From Gracilaria gracilis (lineage: Eukaryota > Rhodophyta > Florideophyceae > Gracilariales > Gracilariaceae), in NCBI GenBank assembly GCA_030374805.1, contig JARGSG010000054.1, forward strand, positions 248,001 through 312,000: a stretch of 64,000 bases of DNA. The letters run 5' to 3'. Shown piece after piece: positions 24,434 through 33,718 of the stretch. Each line of letters begins with the position of its first letter. Positions within the stretch are counted from its first letter, which is position 1. A program made the translations under genes and the position numbers. The notes below the pieces were generated by a model. The model was not told where the DNA came from. It did no database searches and was given only the letters and a program-made list of their open reading frames with translations.

Positions 24434-25892
24434 TTCTTGTTAGGGCTGCAGCTTTGCAGAGTGTGGATGGGAGAGTTGGTAATGGCTTAGAGGATTCTCT
24501 CGAGGAAGATTTGACGGAAAGTGGTACATGCCAAATGTGAGAAGTTAAGAACAGCTTTTGTGCTCAGAACATGCTTTGTGAGCCCTGAATCATGTCATTC
24601 TGTTTGCAACGAAACGATTATGGCCTTTGGGAGAGCACAAAGGATCGCGTAAATAACGATAGACCGGGAAAGTCGGCAAAAATACGGAGTACAACAATCC
24701 GAAACCTCGCCCCGACTGCCAAAAGTTTCAGTTCAGACCTTGATATTCAGAAGGCCCAGCAACTCTGAAAACGCCAAAGCTTCGGTTCTTCTTCTTTTTT
24801 TGTCGCGGACATAACAGCTGTCAGTTACTAAACTGAGATGAAGAAGTGGCAGAGTAGCAACCAATTCGCGTCGGGACGTAATTCACGTCGGGACGTGTTC
24901 ATCAAGGACTTGCGTTGGTGGCATGTTCGATTGCATGGCGCGAGTATGGCAACAGATTTGACCCACAGGGCCGAGCTACGGCTGCCACGCGCGCGGGCTT
25001 TGAGCAAGGACTGCAATTATCGTTCGGGGCTGTTGTGTGGTGAACCTGTCGGTTGTTGGCATTAGCTTGTTCGGTGTTTCAACGGCGTAGATACCACCAA
25101 TGTGATGCGGGCACCGAAGGAGGGTGTGAAGCAAAACTGCTATCAGCGCACTGCTTTCTTCACAGCCGTCGTGGTGACGAAGTGTGTTCTAAGGGTGACT
25201 CGGGACGGTAGCGGAGCAGGGTGTAGGTGAGTGGTTCGGGTTGGTGCTCTGCAGAGCTGAGAGAAGGTGTTGAAGGTATGTACGTATTTGTAATTGTGGA
25301 AGTGCTTGAGCGCAAGATTGGTGGCTGTTGGTGCTGTGGATTTGAAGTGGATTGATCGGGACGAGGGGCATTAGTTTTGCAAACGGGTGGTTAGGCTATG
25401 ATACAAGGGTTGAAAGCCATGAGCATGACTGCTTTCACGATGAGGATCATCCTACATACAGTACGTTGGTGTATTGAAATGCGAATGGCATGAAACTGTT
25501 GGGGAAAGTTACAGTTATATATATCTACGACAGCTAGATATTGCCGATACCGTTGGGTAATCGGCAGCCGATCGCAACGTTGTCTTGAAGACGGTCAAGG
25601 TAGACGTGTGTTACATACGTTTACGGAAAGGCCAGCATCGCATCGGCAGCGCAGAAGGAGCGATGTCCCAGGCGGTTGTGCCAGGTTTTTATTTATAGGA
25701 GAAGAAAACTTGCGCGCATTAGTTATACAGTCTGCGAAACTGAAAAGGATCCACATCTTTAACCATAGATTGTAGCGTACTGGGCTAGATGTAAGCCCAA
25801 ACAACGTGCGTAGGCTACAGCTCGCACACGAGTGCTTCCATACATTGTGCAAAACCACAGTTTAAAGCACAGAATAACATCGTAGCGCTGCA
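24434..25892. other. Gene-poor region before the Tc1-like element
   Basis: About 1.46 kb upstream of the monooxygenase start. No ORF here resembles a protein I recognise. It contains a 17-bp tandem duplication at 24863-24896. Confidence 0.4.
24863..24896. repeat. 17-bp tandem duplication
   Basis: Two adjacent 17-bp units, 24863-24879 and 24880-24896, differ at one base. The shared core is CGTCGGGACGT. They lie about 430 bp upstream of the monooxygenase start codon. Confidence 0.85.
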
Positions 25893-27136
25893 TAGATAAC
25901 ACGAAAGTCTGATAGAGCCACGCAATATTATAAAGACCAAAACAATTCTTTATACTTTACGAGCTTAATAGGTAGTCGATGAGCCCTTAGACTCTATAAC
26001 CGAAACAAGACAACGTGGCATAGAGTGGTAAAGCGTTCGGATGTAGTTTAGAGTTATTACAGACCACGCAGCAACCACAGCTTCCGCCAAACTTTCCAAA
26101 GATTCATACTGCCTTCCCTCGCGATACACTTCCCTCGCCATGTGTTCCCAGACGTTTTCAATTATGTTGAGGTCTGGGGACTTTGCAGGCCAATCTAAAA
26201 CATCAAATTCCTTCTCCTCCAACCAACTTTTTGTGTAATTCGACCGGTGAATAGAGGCATTGTCGTGTTCTAAGGTCCAACGTTCCCCCAATATTTCTGC
26301 CGCAAAAGGTAGTAGCGAACGCTCCAGAGTCTCACAATACTTCTCGGAGTTCTGTGTGCCATGAATTCTATCTAACTCGGAAAGTCCGTGGTAGGAAATA
26401 GCTCCCCAGATCATCAACGATTTCCCTCCCTGCTGCCTCTTCGAGAAAATCTCTGGCGTGGTGCGCAGATCGTGCCAGTAGCACGCCAGACCATCCGGGC
26501 CGTCGAGGTTGAACTTCTTTTCGTCGGAAAACACAACTCGTTTCCATTTTATAGCGCCGAAGTCAAGCTTTGACTTCGCCCATTCAAGGCGGAAAACTTT
26601 GTGACTTTTGTTGAGCTATGGACCCTTCGGCATCTTCTGGTATTTGAGATAGGGCACGCTGTTTAACACCTGTTGTACGCGGCGGACGGAGACGGGCAAA
26701 TCGTATTGTCGTTGGAGGTCAGAGGCACTGCACCTGGTCCTTGTGGCCTGTCGGATAATAAGCCTTGATGCTTTTGCGGTGAGCTTCTGGTTGCGGGGTT
26801 TGAATTGGCGTTGTTGGGATGGATGCGGACGGCTCAAAAACTTTTGTATACAGCTACGGCTGCGTTTGACCTCTTCCGCGATGTGTCGTTGAGACATTCC
26901 ATGGGAATGGTGAGCAAGAATCTCCGCTTTCTCGGCGTCGGTGAGTTAGGGACCTCTCGGCATTGTTAGCGGCGATGGGAGGAGAGAAAATGGACGCAAT
27001 GCACGAAGAGAAGCTCTGCTTTTGCATGTACTACGTTTGAATTGTAGCGCGCTTTTCGTTTACGTTTTATGGTTTAAACAATGTTAAGGTCTTTATAAAG
27101 CTTCGTGGTCTTATAGAAATTTCGTTGCTTACTGTA
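25893..27136 (-). mobile_element. Tc1/mariner-family DNA transposon, about 1.24 kb, non-autonomous by mutation
   Basis: The element encloses one transposase frame on the minus strand, flanked by imperfect inverted ends. The left end (about 25895-25955) and the reverse complement of the right end (about 27071-27134) share ACGAAA, then 22 less conserved bases at equal spacing, then TATAAAGACC and AACA. The right end terminates in the Tc1-type CAGT next to a TA, the target dinucleotide; a TA also abuts the left end at 25893-25894. Size and arrangement fit a complete Tc1-like copy. The transposase has two in-frame stops, so this copy should not make its own enzyme. Confidence 0.85.
25965..26963 (-). 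pseudogene. Tc1-like transposase with two premature stops
   Basis: Reading from ATG 26963 to the stop at 25965 gives about 330 codons in one frame, broken by TAA at 26946-26948 and TAG at 26616-26618. Before the break a helix-turn-helix is visible (MSQRHIAEEVKRSRSCIQKF). The catalytic part has FSDEKKFNLDGPDG, then EHDNASIH, then SPDLNIIENVW. Thirty-four residues separate the second Asp from the final Glu, the DD34E signature of Tc1-type cut-and-paste transposases. No frameshifts are needed, so the copy is young or recently mobilised. Both stops follow a Gly-Pro pair (MPRGP and MPKGP). The three catalytic acids remain intact. Confidence 0.88.
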
Positions 27137-28339
27137 TCAATATCTGACGCGATACGCCTGCGTTTTGTGGTCTTGGTTAGGCTTGTTACGCTGTTTACAG
27201 TGTAGAATCAGCCAGTGGACTCTGGATACGTGAGGCCTTTTTTTCTACGAGCTATCAGCCTAATGCTTTCTGGATCCATTTGGATTTCGGGGACTGTATC
27301 TATATAGATACCAAGGGGCTTCAAGCGGGCCAGATCGGGTCAGGGTGGAGTGGATCAACACGAATCGGGTGGTAACGTTAGCTCCTAGCTACTAGCAACG
27401 TGATGAGGCAGTGCGATTGCTTGACGGCGACTCTGCGCCTGGAACAAGTTGTTGCCCCGTGGGAGAGTGTGTTCTTCACAGAAAAGATTGCGAACGAAAG
27501 AGCGTGTTGAGGGGGCGGTGCTTGCGGCAAACACGTGGCGCATGTGCTCGTGGCGCTTACTGCATAGCAAAGATACGTAAGGAGAAATGACACTCACCAA
27601 GCGCAACCGAAGCGACTTGCGTCGCGCCCGCACTCGTGCCGCGTTCGCGCCAATCACAGTACCGTTGTTGTACCACTTAGATACCTTCGCGCTGCGCGCG
27701 GCACCACGCGCGTGCTGCCCCAAGCAGTGCTGCCACGCACAGCGCGCCACAACGGCGTCGGTCCTCATCATCATCATGATGGCGTCGCAAGAGTATCATA
27801 GCACCCGTTGTTGTCGTTAGCGTGGCGCTAGTGATGACGCCCACCACCCCGCCCGCCCCTTAGGTTTGCAGTGCACACTCTGGCACCCGCACAGCCTCCC
27901 TTCACCGCTCGCGTATAATTCAGCACTCCCAAGCCGTTCAAATCGCGCCCCGCTTTTAAACGCCACTCGTCGCGGCTGTAATAATACTGTGTGCGACTGC
28001 CTTGCCGTGCGCTTGCGTGCGCGATTGTCGCGCGCATTAATGCGTGCAAGTGCTATAAGCACAGCGAGCATCCGTTATCTCCGCGCCGCGCTAGCGCCCA
28101 TTGCCCCTGCCCCGCCCGCCCTCGTCGCCCTCTTCGATCCGTGCTCGCACAGCTTCACCGCGCCACGCAACCGCTCAGCTCCCATCAGTGCCTGCGCCCT
28201 TCCGCCGCTTGGCCCTGCAGCAGCAGCCTTTGCGCCCGCTAACCGAATTTTGCATCCTCGTTCACCTTTGGCTCATTCGTTTGAGACGCCTTACATTTGC
28301 ACCTTTCCGCCCCTATTCCGCCCTGCTTTGCATCCCAGA
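27137..28339. other. Intergenic region, GC-rich towards the DEP-DUF547 gene
   Basis: About 1.2 kb between the transposon and the chosen ATG at 28340. From about 27590 the base composition becomes GC-rich. The gene's frame is open from about 27866 and contains an upstream in-frame ATG at 28040, so part of this stretch may be coding or 5' leader. No other gene seen. Confidence 0.4.
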
Positions 28340-29629
28340 ATGACTCCGCCGCCAAACAGCATTCCCTGGCGCAACTCTCCGCCGTACGTGCCACCAAGCC
28401 CGCGCTCCATGTCCGACGTCAGCTCCGTTGATTTCCAGTCCTCCAAGCGTCCATCCGACCCCTCGTTGGACCCCACTTTCACAGACTGTATAGATGCCGT
28501 GGACGCCATGATGCAACCTGCGCCGCACCGTATCGCAACTGTGCGCAAGAAGTGGGATGGATACAAAGCCTTTGTTGCCAACGGCGCTCAAATCATCGAC
28601 TGGCTTGTTGAGCACTCTTTCGCCTACACCACGGAGTCTGCTGCGCAGTTGGCTACAAAACTGGTCAGAGTCAGCGGCTTGATTCCGCTGTACAAGGTTC
28701 ACACCGCGGAACAATCGTTCCATTCGAGCGCCAGATACACCTATGTGCACAGGGGGCTCACCATGATGTCAGAGCATGGACTCAATGTTTCCGTCGCTTT
28801 TCCAGGAAAGCCCAGAGATATTTGTACCGTTCTGTCTGATCTCAACGTCGCGTTTGCTCAGGTTTGTCACACAAGTGTATCCGTTGATGGTCATTTTGTT
28901 GAGTACTCTGCCGTACGCGGGTCCGCCGCGTGGAGAAAGGCACTGGTGCTGTTAGCTGAACTTGCGGTTTGTGATGATTCCACCATCAAGTCGGCGCCTC
29001 CTTCCTTTAAACAGGCTTCCTTCTACAACTTGTACAATATCCTAATATTTCATTCCAAATTGGTTTATGGACACCCGACAGACCTTCTCAAGCGAAGCAA
29101 GTTCTTCAACGAAGCTGCGTATATCATAGCTGGAAAGAAGCTAACGTCCATAGAACTGGAGCACGCTGTGTGCAGAAGAACAATGGCTGCTAGTGATCCG
29201 CGATATCCGTGGATACTCGCTGAGAAGGATCCTCGCATGCACTTCATTCTCAATTGTGGTGCTCAGTCATGCCCGCCGCTTTTGCCGCTGGAGACAGAAA
29301 ATGTGGACCTTCAGTTGCAAAAGGCAACTGTGACTTTCATTGAAAACAACTGCGATATCAACTTCGCTGCTAAGACGGTTACACTCAGTAGACTGTGGAA
29401 ATGGTTCCGGCCAGATTTCACTCCATCCTCTAAAAGTGATGACGACCTCATCAGATGGATTTTTGAACGTGCAGGCGAGGCGAAGAAGAGCGAATTGGCA
29501 AAGTTGACGGCTGGCGACTACAAGATCAAGTTCAAGGTCTACAACTGGGCCGATAATGGAGATGTCAACGCCAAACCTGACGTGCGCTTCATGGCTGTAT
29601 ACGACATCAGTTTTGCGAACACCGTTTAG
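28340..29629 (+). CDS. DEP-domain plus DUF547 protein
   Basis: From ATG 28340 (A at -3) the product is 429 aa. A DEP domain covers about residues 50-135 (KWDGYKAFVANGAQIIDWLVEHS and following), a fold used for membrane or signalling contacts. A DUF547 domain fills the rest, with signatures such as FYNLYNILIFHSKLVYGHP, RHPRYPW-like spacing around DPRYPW, and FILNCGAQSCPP. DEP-DUF547 combinations are known in plants, algae and other eukaryotes, but the biochemical role is not settled. The same frame is open upstream to an ATG at 28040, which would add a 100-residue Arg/Ala/Pro-rich, acid-poor leader resembling an organelle presequence. The choice of start therefore decides the predicted location. 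Confidence 0.82.
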   Translation: MTPPPNSIPWRNSPPYVPPSPRSMSDVSSVDFQSSKRPSDPSLDPTFTDCIDAVDAMMQPAPHRIATVRKKWDGYKAFVANGAQIIDWLVEHSFAYTTESAAQLATKLVRVSGLIPLYKVHTAEQSFHSSARYTYVHRGLTMMSEHGLNVSVAFPGKPRDICTVLSDLNVAFAQVCHTSVSVDGHFVEYSAVRGSAAWRKALVLLAELAVCDDSTIKSAPPSFKQASFYNLYNILIFHSKLVYGHPTDLLKRSKFFNEAAYIIAGKKLTSIELEHAVCRRTMAASDPRYPWILAEKDPRMHFILNCGAQSCPPLLPLETENVDLQLQKATVTFIENNCDINFAAKTVTLSRLWKWFRPDFTPSSKSDDDLIRWIFERAGEAKKSELAKLTAGDYKIKFKVYNWADNGDVNAKPDVRFMAVYDISFANTV

Positions 29630-29853
29630 CTTCGTATCTCCTAGTTTGGGCACAACATGCGTATATGCACTACTATTTCAAACTGTCATATGTACATTTA
29701 CCGAAGAAAGGATACGGATTTCGAAACAATCCTTCTCAAGCTTCTCACGGCGTCTTTGCAGCAAACTACGTTCTATAAAGAAGATGATAGTATTCTGTGA
29801 GCATTTTCTTTCGTTTTGGACTGTCACACCGTGGGAGTACAGATGGCGACCGG

Positions 29854-31710
29854 TTAAAACTCAGAATTCAGACCATTCAGATAAGCTTTCGACGTTTTCG
29901 ACACAGTCTCTCCTTTGTACATGATACCTTCTGAATGTAAGTAGTTCGTCAGTGCTTTCCTCGAAACAGCCGTCCCTGAACTGCGAATGCTTTGCAAGAT
30001 TACTTCGTACGATACGGATTCTACTTTGAGAATGCGATCATGAAGGGACTTGTCCTTCTTTATCGCCGCTGAGATTTCGTTATGTGTCACTGTCCGCCTC
30101 TTTTTTAACCTGGACCGTTGCGTTTGTGGAAGTTCTTCGGAACTGGATGAGTTTGCCCCTGCACGTCTTTGAAGTACTCCCTGCCTCACACTTCCCGCCA
30201 ACTCTGCGGCTGCTCCCTTTCCCGGACTGTCTTCGTTCACGAGGTCCAAAAGATCATCATCGCTTTCGTCTTGTGCTTTTGCAGCCTCGGCGTCTTCGTT
30301 GTCTGGGAGGAACAACTTGATACTACCCAGTTTTGCTATTTGGCTCAAATCGTCTAGGCCATCTGACTCGATACCATAATCCAAATCCGGGAGTACAGGT
30401 TTGAAAACATGCTCATGTAAAGATTCCTTGTCTGAGTCACTGCAACAATCTAAAACCTCAACTTCATTATCTTTCATTGCATTCCTTGTCTTCACACTTG
30501 CCGTTCGCCCTTTTTCGTCCATGTCCTTTTCCTTAGTTGAATCTGATTTGGTGGGTTCTTTTGATTCATCAGAGAGCTCGGTTGTCAAATCAATGGTAAC
30601 AGAATCCATTGGGTTCTCGCTGGTATTTCTGTACATGAGTGGAACATTTTCATGGTCTAAAGGCGACTCTGGGCTCTGGCTCTGGCTCTGGCTCTTGCTT
30701 TGGCTTCTCCCTACCAGTCGCTCAATCATACTCCCGTACTTGGCTTCAATCTTGTCAATCTCAGCCTGATGTCGCTCTGCTTCCTTCCTTATTTTGCGAT
30801 TTCTCCACTCCTCAACTTTTGTCTCTAGGGAGATCTGTGATTGCTCCAAGATATCTTTCTCGAAGTCGAACTCACTCTCTGAAGATTGACAAGACGCAGT
30901 TTGAATCACTCCAGGATCCAAGACGTCTTGCTTTGTAGGTGTGACAAGATTAATAGTCACAGGGAAGCTTTCAGGTTCTCTCGTGCGTTGAGAAACATTC
31001 TCTGGGCTAACAGAATGTCTACCTCGGGTACGCAATTGTTCATCATTTCCAAAAGCAGTTTGCGTCGGCCTGTATTCATCGTCGTCGTCGTTGTCCAACA
31101 AAGGGCTTCGTCTCCGAAGAACTGCCCCAAGGTTGCTCGTCGAAAACTTCTGAGTGGGGACTATGTGTGGTTCATCGGGTGGTTCTACTGTGGGAGGGTC
31201 CTGGAGACGTTCAAGGATGGGAACAGCATGCAAAGCATCCGCGATTCGTCTCCTTGCCGCGTCTGGAATACGCAAGCTGACAAAGTCCTCGTCCTTAAGT
31301 ATTCGTAACGTATCCAAGTCGATCTCCTCATCTCCAAAGCGTTGCGCATATCTTTCAAGACCAAGAAGAGTTAGCAGCTTTGCTACTTTTTCATCACATT
31401 GCTTATGCTGACGCGCCTGCAAAGGAATCCGAGTGGATGTTGCGCTTGTGCTCCGTGGTCTCTTTCGCACCGGTTGAGGTTGACGTCGACGGGGTAGTCT
31501 GACATCAAGACATCGATTCACATGCTCTTGCCGCGCGGCAGGAGTGAGAAAATTCAGACTGCGGTGGCAGACGGCGCATGTAGGCCCTCTTGATTCCTCG
31601 TCTCCCGCATCTAGACATTCATTTATGTGTTGCATACGCTCTCTCGGCGTGAAAAGTGTTAACGGAGTTGAGCAAGATGGGCAGGAGTCATCATGATGGT
31701 TGTAAGCCAT
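29854..31710 (-). CDS. SLX4: SLX4-like structure-specific endonuclease scaffold (UBZ4 x2, SAM, SLX4 C-terminal domain)
   Basis: SLX4 docks the SLX1 nuclease and other nucleases to resolve Holliday junctions and repair crosslinks. The first ATG is at 31710; the longer frame opens only with TTG. The 618-aa product has two UBZ4-type ubiquitin-binding zinc fingers (about 10-34 and 45-69, each C-x2-C-x14-H-x3-C). A SAM-like domain covers about 105-155. A long acidic, Ser-rich middle includes an SQSKSQSQSQS tract (around 30667-30703). At the end (about 560-612) is a segment resembling the SLX4 conserved C-terminal domain that binds SLX1. A BTB domain is not visible. The UBZ and C-terminal matches are good; naming it SLX4 is likely rather than certain. 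Confidence 0.75.
   Translation of the reverse strand: MAYNHHDDSCPSCSTPLTLFTPRERMQHINECLDAGDEESRGPTCAVCHRSLNFLTPAARQEHVNRCLDVRLPRRRQPQPVRKRPRSTSATSTRIPLQARQHKQCDEKVAKLLTLLGLERYAQRFGDEEIDLDTLRILKDEDFVSLRIPDAARRRIADALHAVPILERLQDPPTVEPPDEPHIVPTQKFSTSNLGAVLRRRSPLLDNDDDDEYRPTQTAFGNDEQLRTRGRHSVSPENVSQRTREPESFPVTINLVTPTKQDVLDPGVIQTASCQSSESEFDFEKDILEQSQISLETKVEEWRNRKIRKEAERHQAEIDKIEAKYGSMIERLVGRSQSKSQSQSQSPESPLDHENVPLMYRNTSENPMDSVTIDLTTELSDESKEPTKSDSTKEKDMDEKGRTASVKTRNAMKDNEVEVLDCCSDSDKESLHEHVFKPVLPDLDYGIESDGLDDLSQIAKLGSIKLFLPDNEDAEAAKAQDESDDDLLDLVNEDSPGKGAAAELAGSVRQGVLQRRAGANSSSSEELPQTQRSRLKKRRTVTHNEISAAIKKDKSLHDRILKVESVSYEVILQSIRSSGTAVSRKALTNYLHSEGIMYKGETVSKTSKAYLNGLNSEF
30667..30703. repeat. CTCTGG-type hexamer tandem repeat inside SLX4
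   Basis: About six imperfect hexamers encode the SQSKSQSQSQS tract of SLX4. In-frame hexamer changes would lengthen or shorten the tract without breaking the gene. Confidence 0.85.
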
Positions 31711-32992
31711 TCTGAAGACGAATATTCGCAAAGAAACAACTTCACCTTCTTGGACAGAATCAAGCTATACCCAAGGGCAGGAACGTTAGCGTACCTTCCT
31801 CAAGGTTTGGAGGGTAATGTGTACGGAAGGTATATCTGATCTCATACCTTGGTAACGCTGGGGGTTTCCTCAGGAGGCATTTGTCGTTGTCCTGGAATGG
31901 AAACGTGTGTTTGAATTTTGATAAGCGAGAAATTTACCAGAAATCAGAGCTTTTGAAGAGGCCTGCGAGACAGCCAGACACTGGGAACTTGCCCCTATCC
32001 GGGATACCAACGATAAGAGCATCTCTACCAAGAAAGCCAAAAACCGGAATCCAAATACACCGCTACCCTTCAAAGGGTAAGTTCTAACCTTACACAGTTC
32101 AGCATTCGCAAGAGATTGCCCTCTTCTGGGCCAGCTTGAAGTCTCAACCATCGTGGAGCCAGCTTGGAACTTCTAAGAAAGTGATCTACCGGTGAAACAT
32201 GATGCTTGTTCAAGGCCAAATGCTTTTGTCTGCTACTATAGAGTCGCAGAGTTCCGCCCAAAAGTCGATGAAGCCTCACTACTCTGATAATTTCACATGA
32301 TTCGAAGTCACTGCGCCGCTGATAAGTTGCCAATCGTGCTTCCTCTTTGAACTTTTGGTCGGTATCTGCGTGGATAGGATGAAGCACTGCTAACCCGTCC
32401 TACAGTAACAGCGGGGTCCTCATGGAGTCGGAAATTGCATCGCCATCCCGAGATGACTCTCTTTGTTCAGGTTTATGCTAGAATGTGTGCTAAGTGACGG
32501 AGTCCATTTGATGCACCATGACATTGGGATATACGAGGGTAGTTTCCCCTTTAATAATTTCAAGAACAGAAACAAGTTAGGCCACGCTTTGGATCTCATT
32601 TTGCTGTCAAGAGCGCGCTCAGTTTGTCCCTCACTGCGAGAAGATGAGTAATAGATTTTCTCTCATTCTCGATTCTCAAAGAGGAGGACGCATCCCCATG
32701 TCACGGTGGGATTACTTAGGGCAGCCTTGTTACATGTCACATGCTGCTGCAATTTAATCTTCCAATGGATCTGCGCTTTCATGATTTCACGGTCGACTCA
32801 CTCGACCGTCTTCCTCTTGCCGGACCCTTTCAACAATCTACTTAAGCCGGCTTGGCCTGCTCCCAATGACAAACGCTCTGCTTGCGTATACTCCTATCCT
32901 AATTCATCACACGTTCTGCATTTGACGAAAGCACAAGTATCGTTGCATCGACTCAAACTGCCAAGGTAATCGCGAAGTTAGTGTTTTCACCC
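31711..32992. other. Divergent intergenic region SLX4 / coiled-coil gene
   Basis: About 1.28 kb between divergent start codons. Short ORFs on both strands carry no recognisable domain. A small inverted repeat (AAGGTAT and ATACCTT) is found around 31828-31852. No RNA gene seen. Confidence 0.4.
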
Positions 32993-33718
32993 ATGTCTCG
33001 GAGTCCAGAAGAGAATATTGCGGCAGACCAGATAGAGTTCAACGCGGTCAGGAAACGTCTTGTAAGGGCGTACCGTAGAAAGGCTCACTGGGAGAACCGA
33101 ATTCTTCGCAGCCGTCGTGAAATTGAGGTCATCATCAATAAGATCAATGGACACCTTTCAACTGACCAACACCTTGACTACGAACAGTTCTTACCCCCAA
33201 ATGCACAACTGACTTCTTCCCGTTATATCACAGGTACCGAAAGTATCAGGCTCATATCAGATTTGCGTGGGAGTCTCGATATGGCTAAGCTTCGTATAAA
33301 TGCGTTGTTGGATGAGAACTTTAAACTCAAAGCGAGGCTCTGTGAGCATGGTCGGGATTTAAAGGGTCAGGTGTCCAGGCTGGATAGGATTATTAGAGGT
33401 CTTGTCCGGCTGCAAAGTAAGGAAAAAGAACTGGCAAAGTTGGACGAGGAGTTGTCGCTTCACGCGGTAATTGGGCATTGGAGTGAGGATGAAGATGGTG
33501 GTGAACAGGAGGCAGTTGAAGCACAAGTTGAGGTGGTTGATGCACCAGATGGCGACATGGAGATGGTAGAGACGGAAAGCGAGGACGAAGAGAAATCGAA
33601 CGAACAGGGTGTGGAAGAGTGCTCAGGTGAGCCCAGTGACCTCACGATCACGCCTCCACCTTCTTTCAGCTTGCATGCCGCAGCTGGTACTGAGGACATA
33701 GAGAACTGCTCACAGTAG
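32993..33718 (+). CDS. Coiled-coil protein with acidic tail, unrecognised
   Basis: The first ATG is at 32993; the frame opens 12 bases earlier with GTG. The 241-aa product begins with a basic helical region (RKRLVRAYRRKAHWENRILRS), followed by heptad-like helices to about residue 160. An acidic Glu/Asp-rich segment runs from about 165 to 215 and a Pro/Ser tail follows. No membrane segment or signal peptide. The early bZIP-like basic stretch is not followed by a regular leucine zipper, so a DNA-binding role is not supported. I do not recognise the family. It is likely real because of its length, even codon use and position between clear genes. Confidence 0.6.
   Translation: MSRSPEENIAADQIEFNAVRKRLVRAYRRKAHWENRILRSRREIEVIINKINGHLSTDQHLDYEQFLPPNAQLTSSRYITGTESIRLISDLRGSLDMAKLRINALLDENFKLKARLCEHGRDLKGQVSRLDRIIRGLVRLQSKEKELAKLDEELSLHAVIGHWSEDEDGGEQEAVEAQVEVVDAPDGDMEMVETESEDEEKSNEQGVEECSGEPSDLTITPPPSFSLHAAAGTEDIENCSQ

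Noticed and set aside
25965-26963. Stops in the transposase read as a non-standard genetic code (TAA/TAG as Gln)
   Set aside because: Other genes end normally at TAA or TAG with complete family lengths, so the standard code holds.
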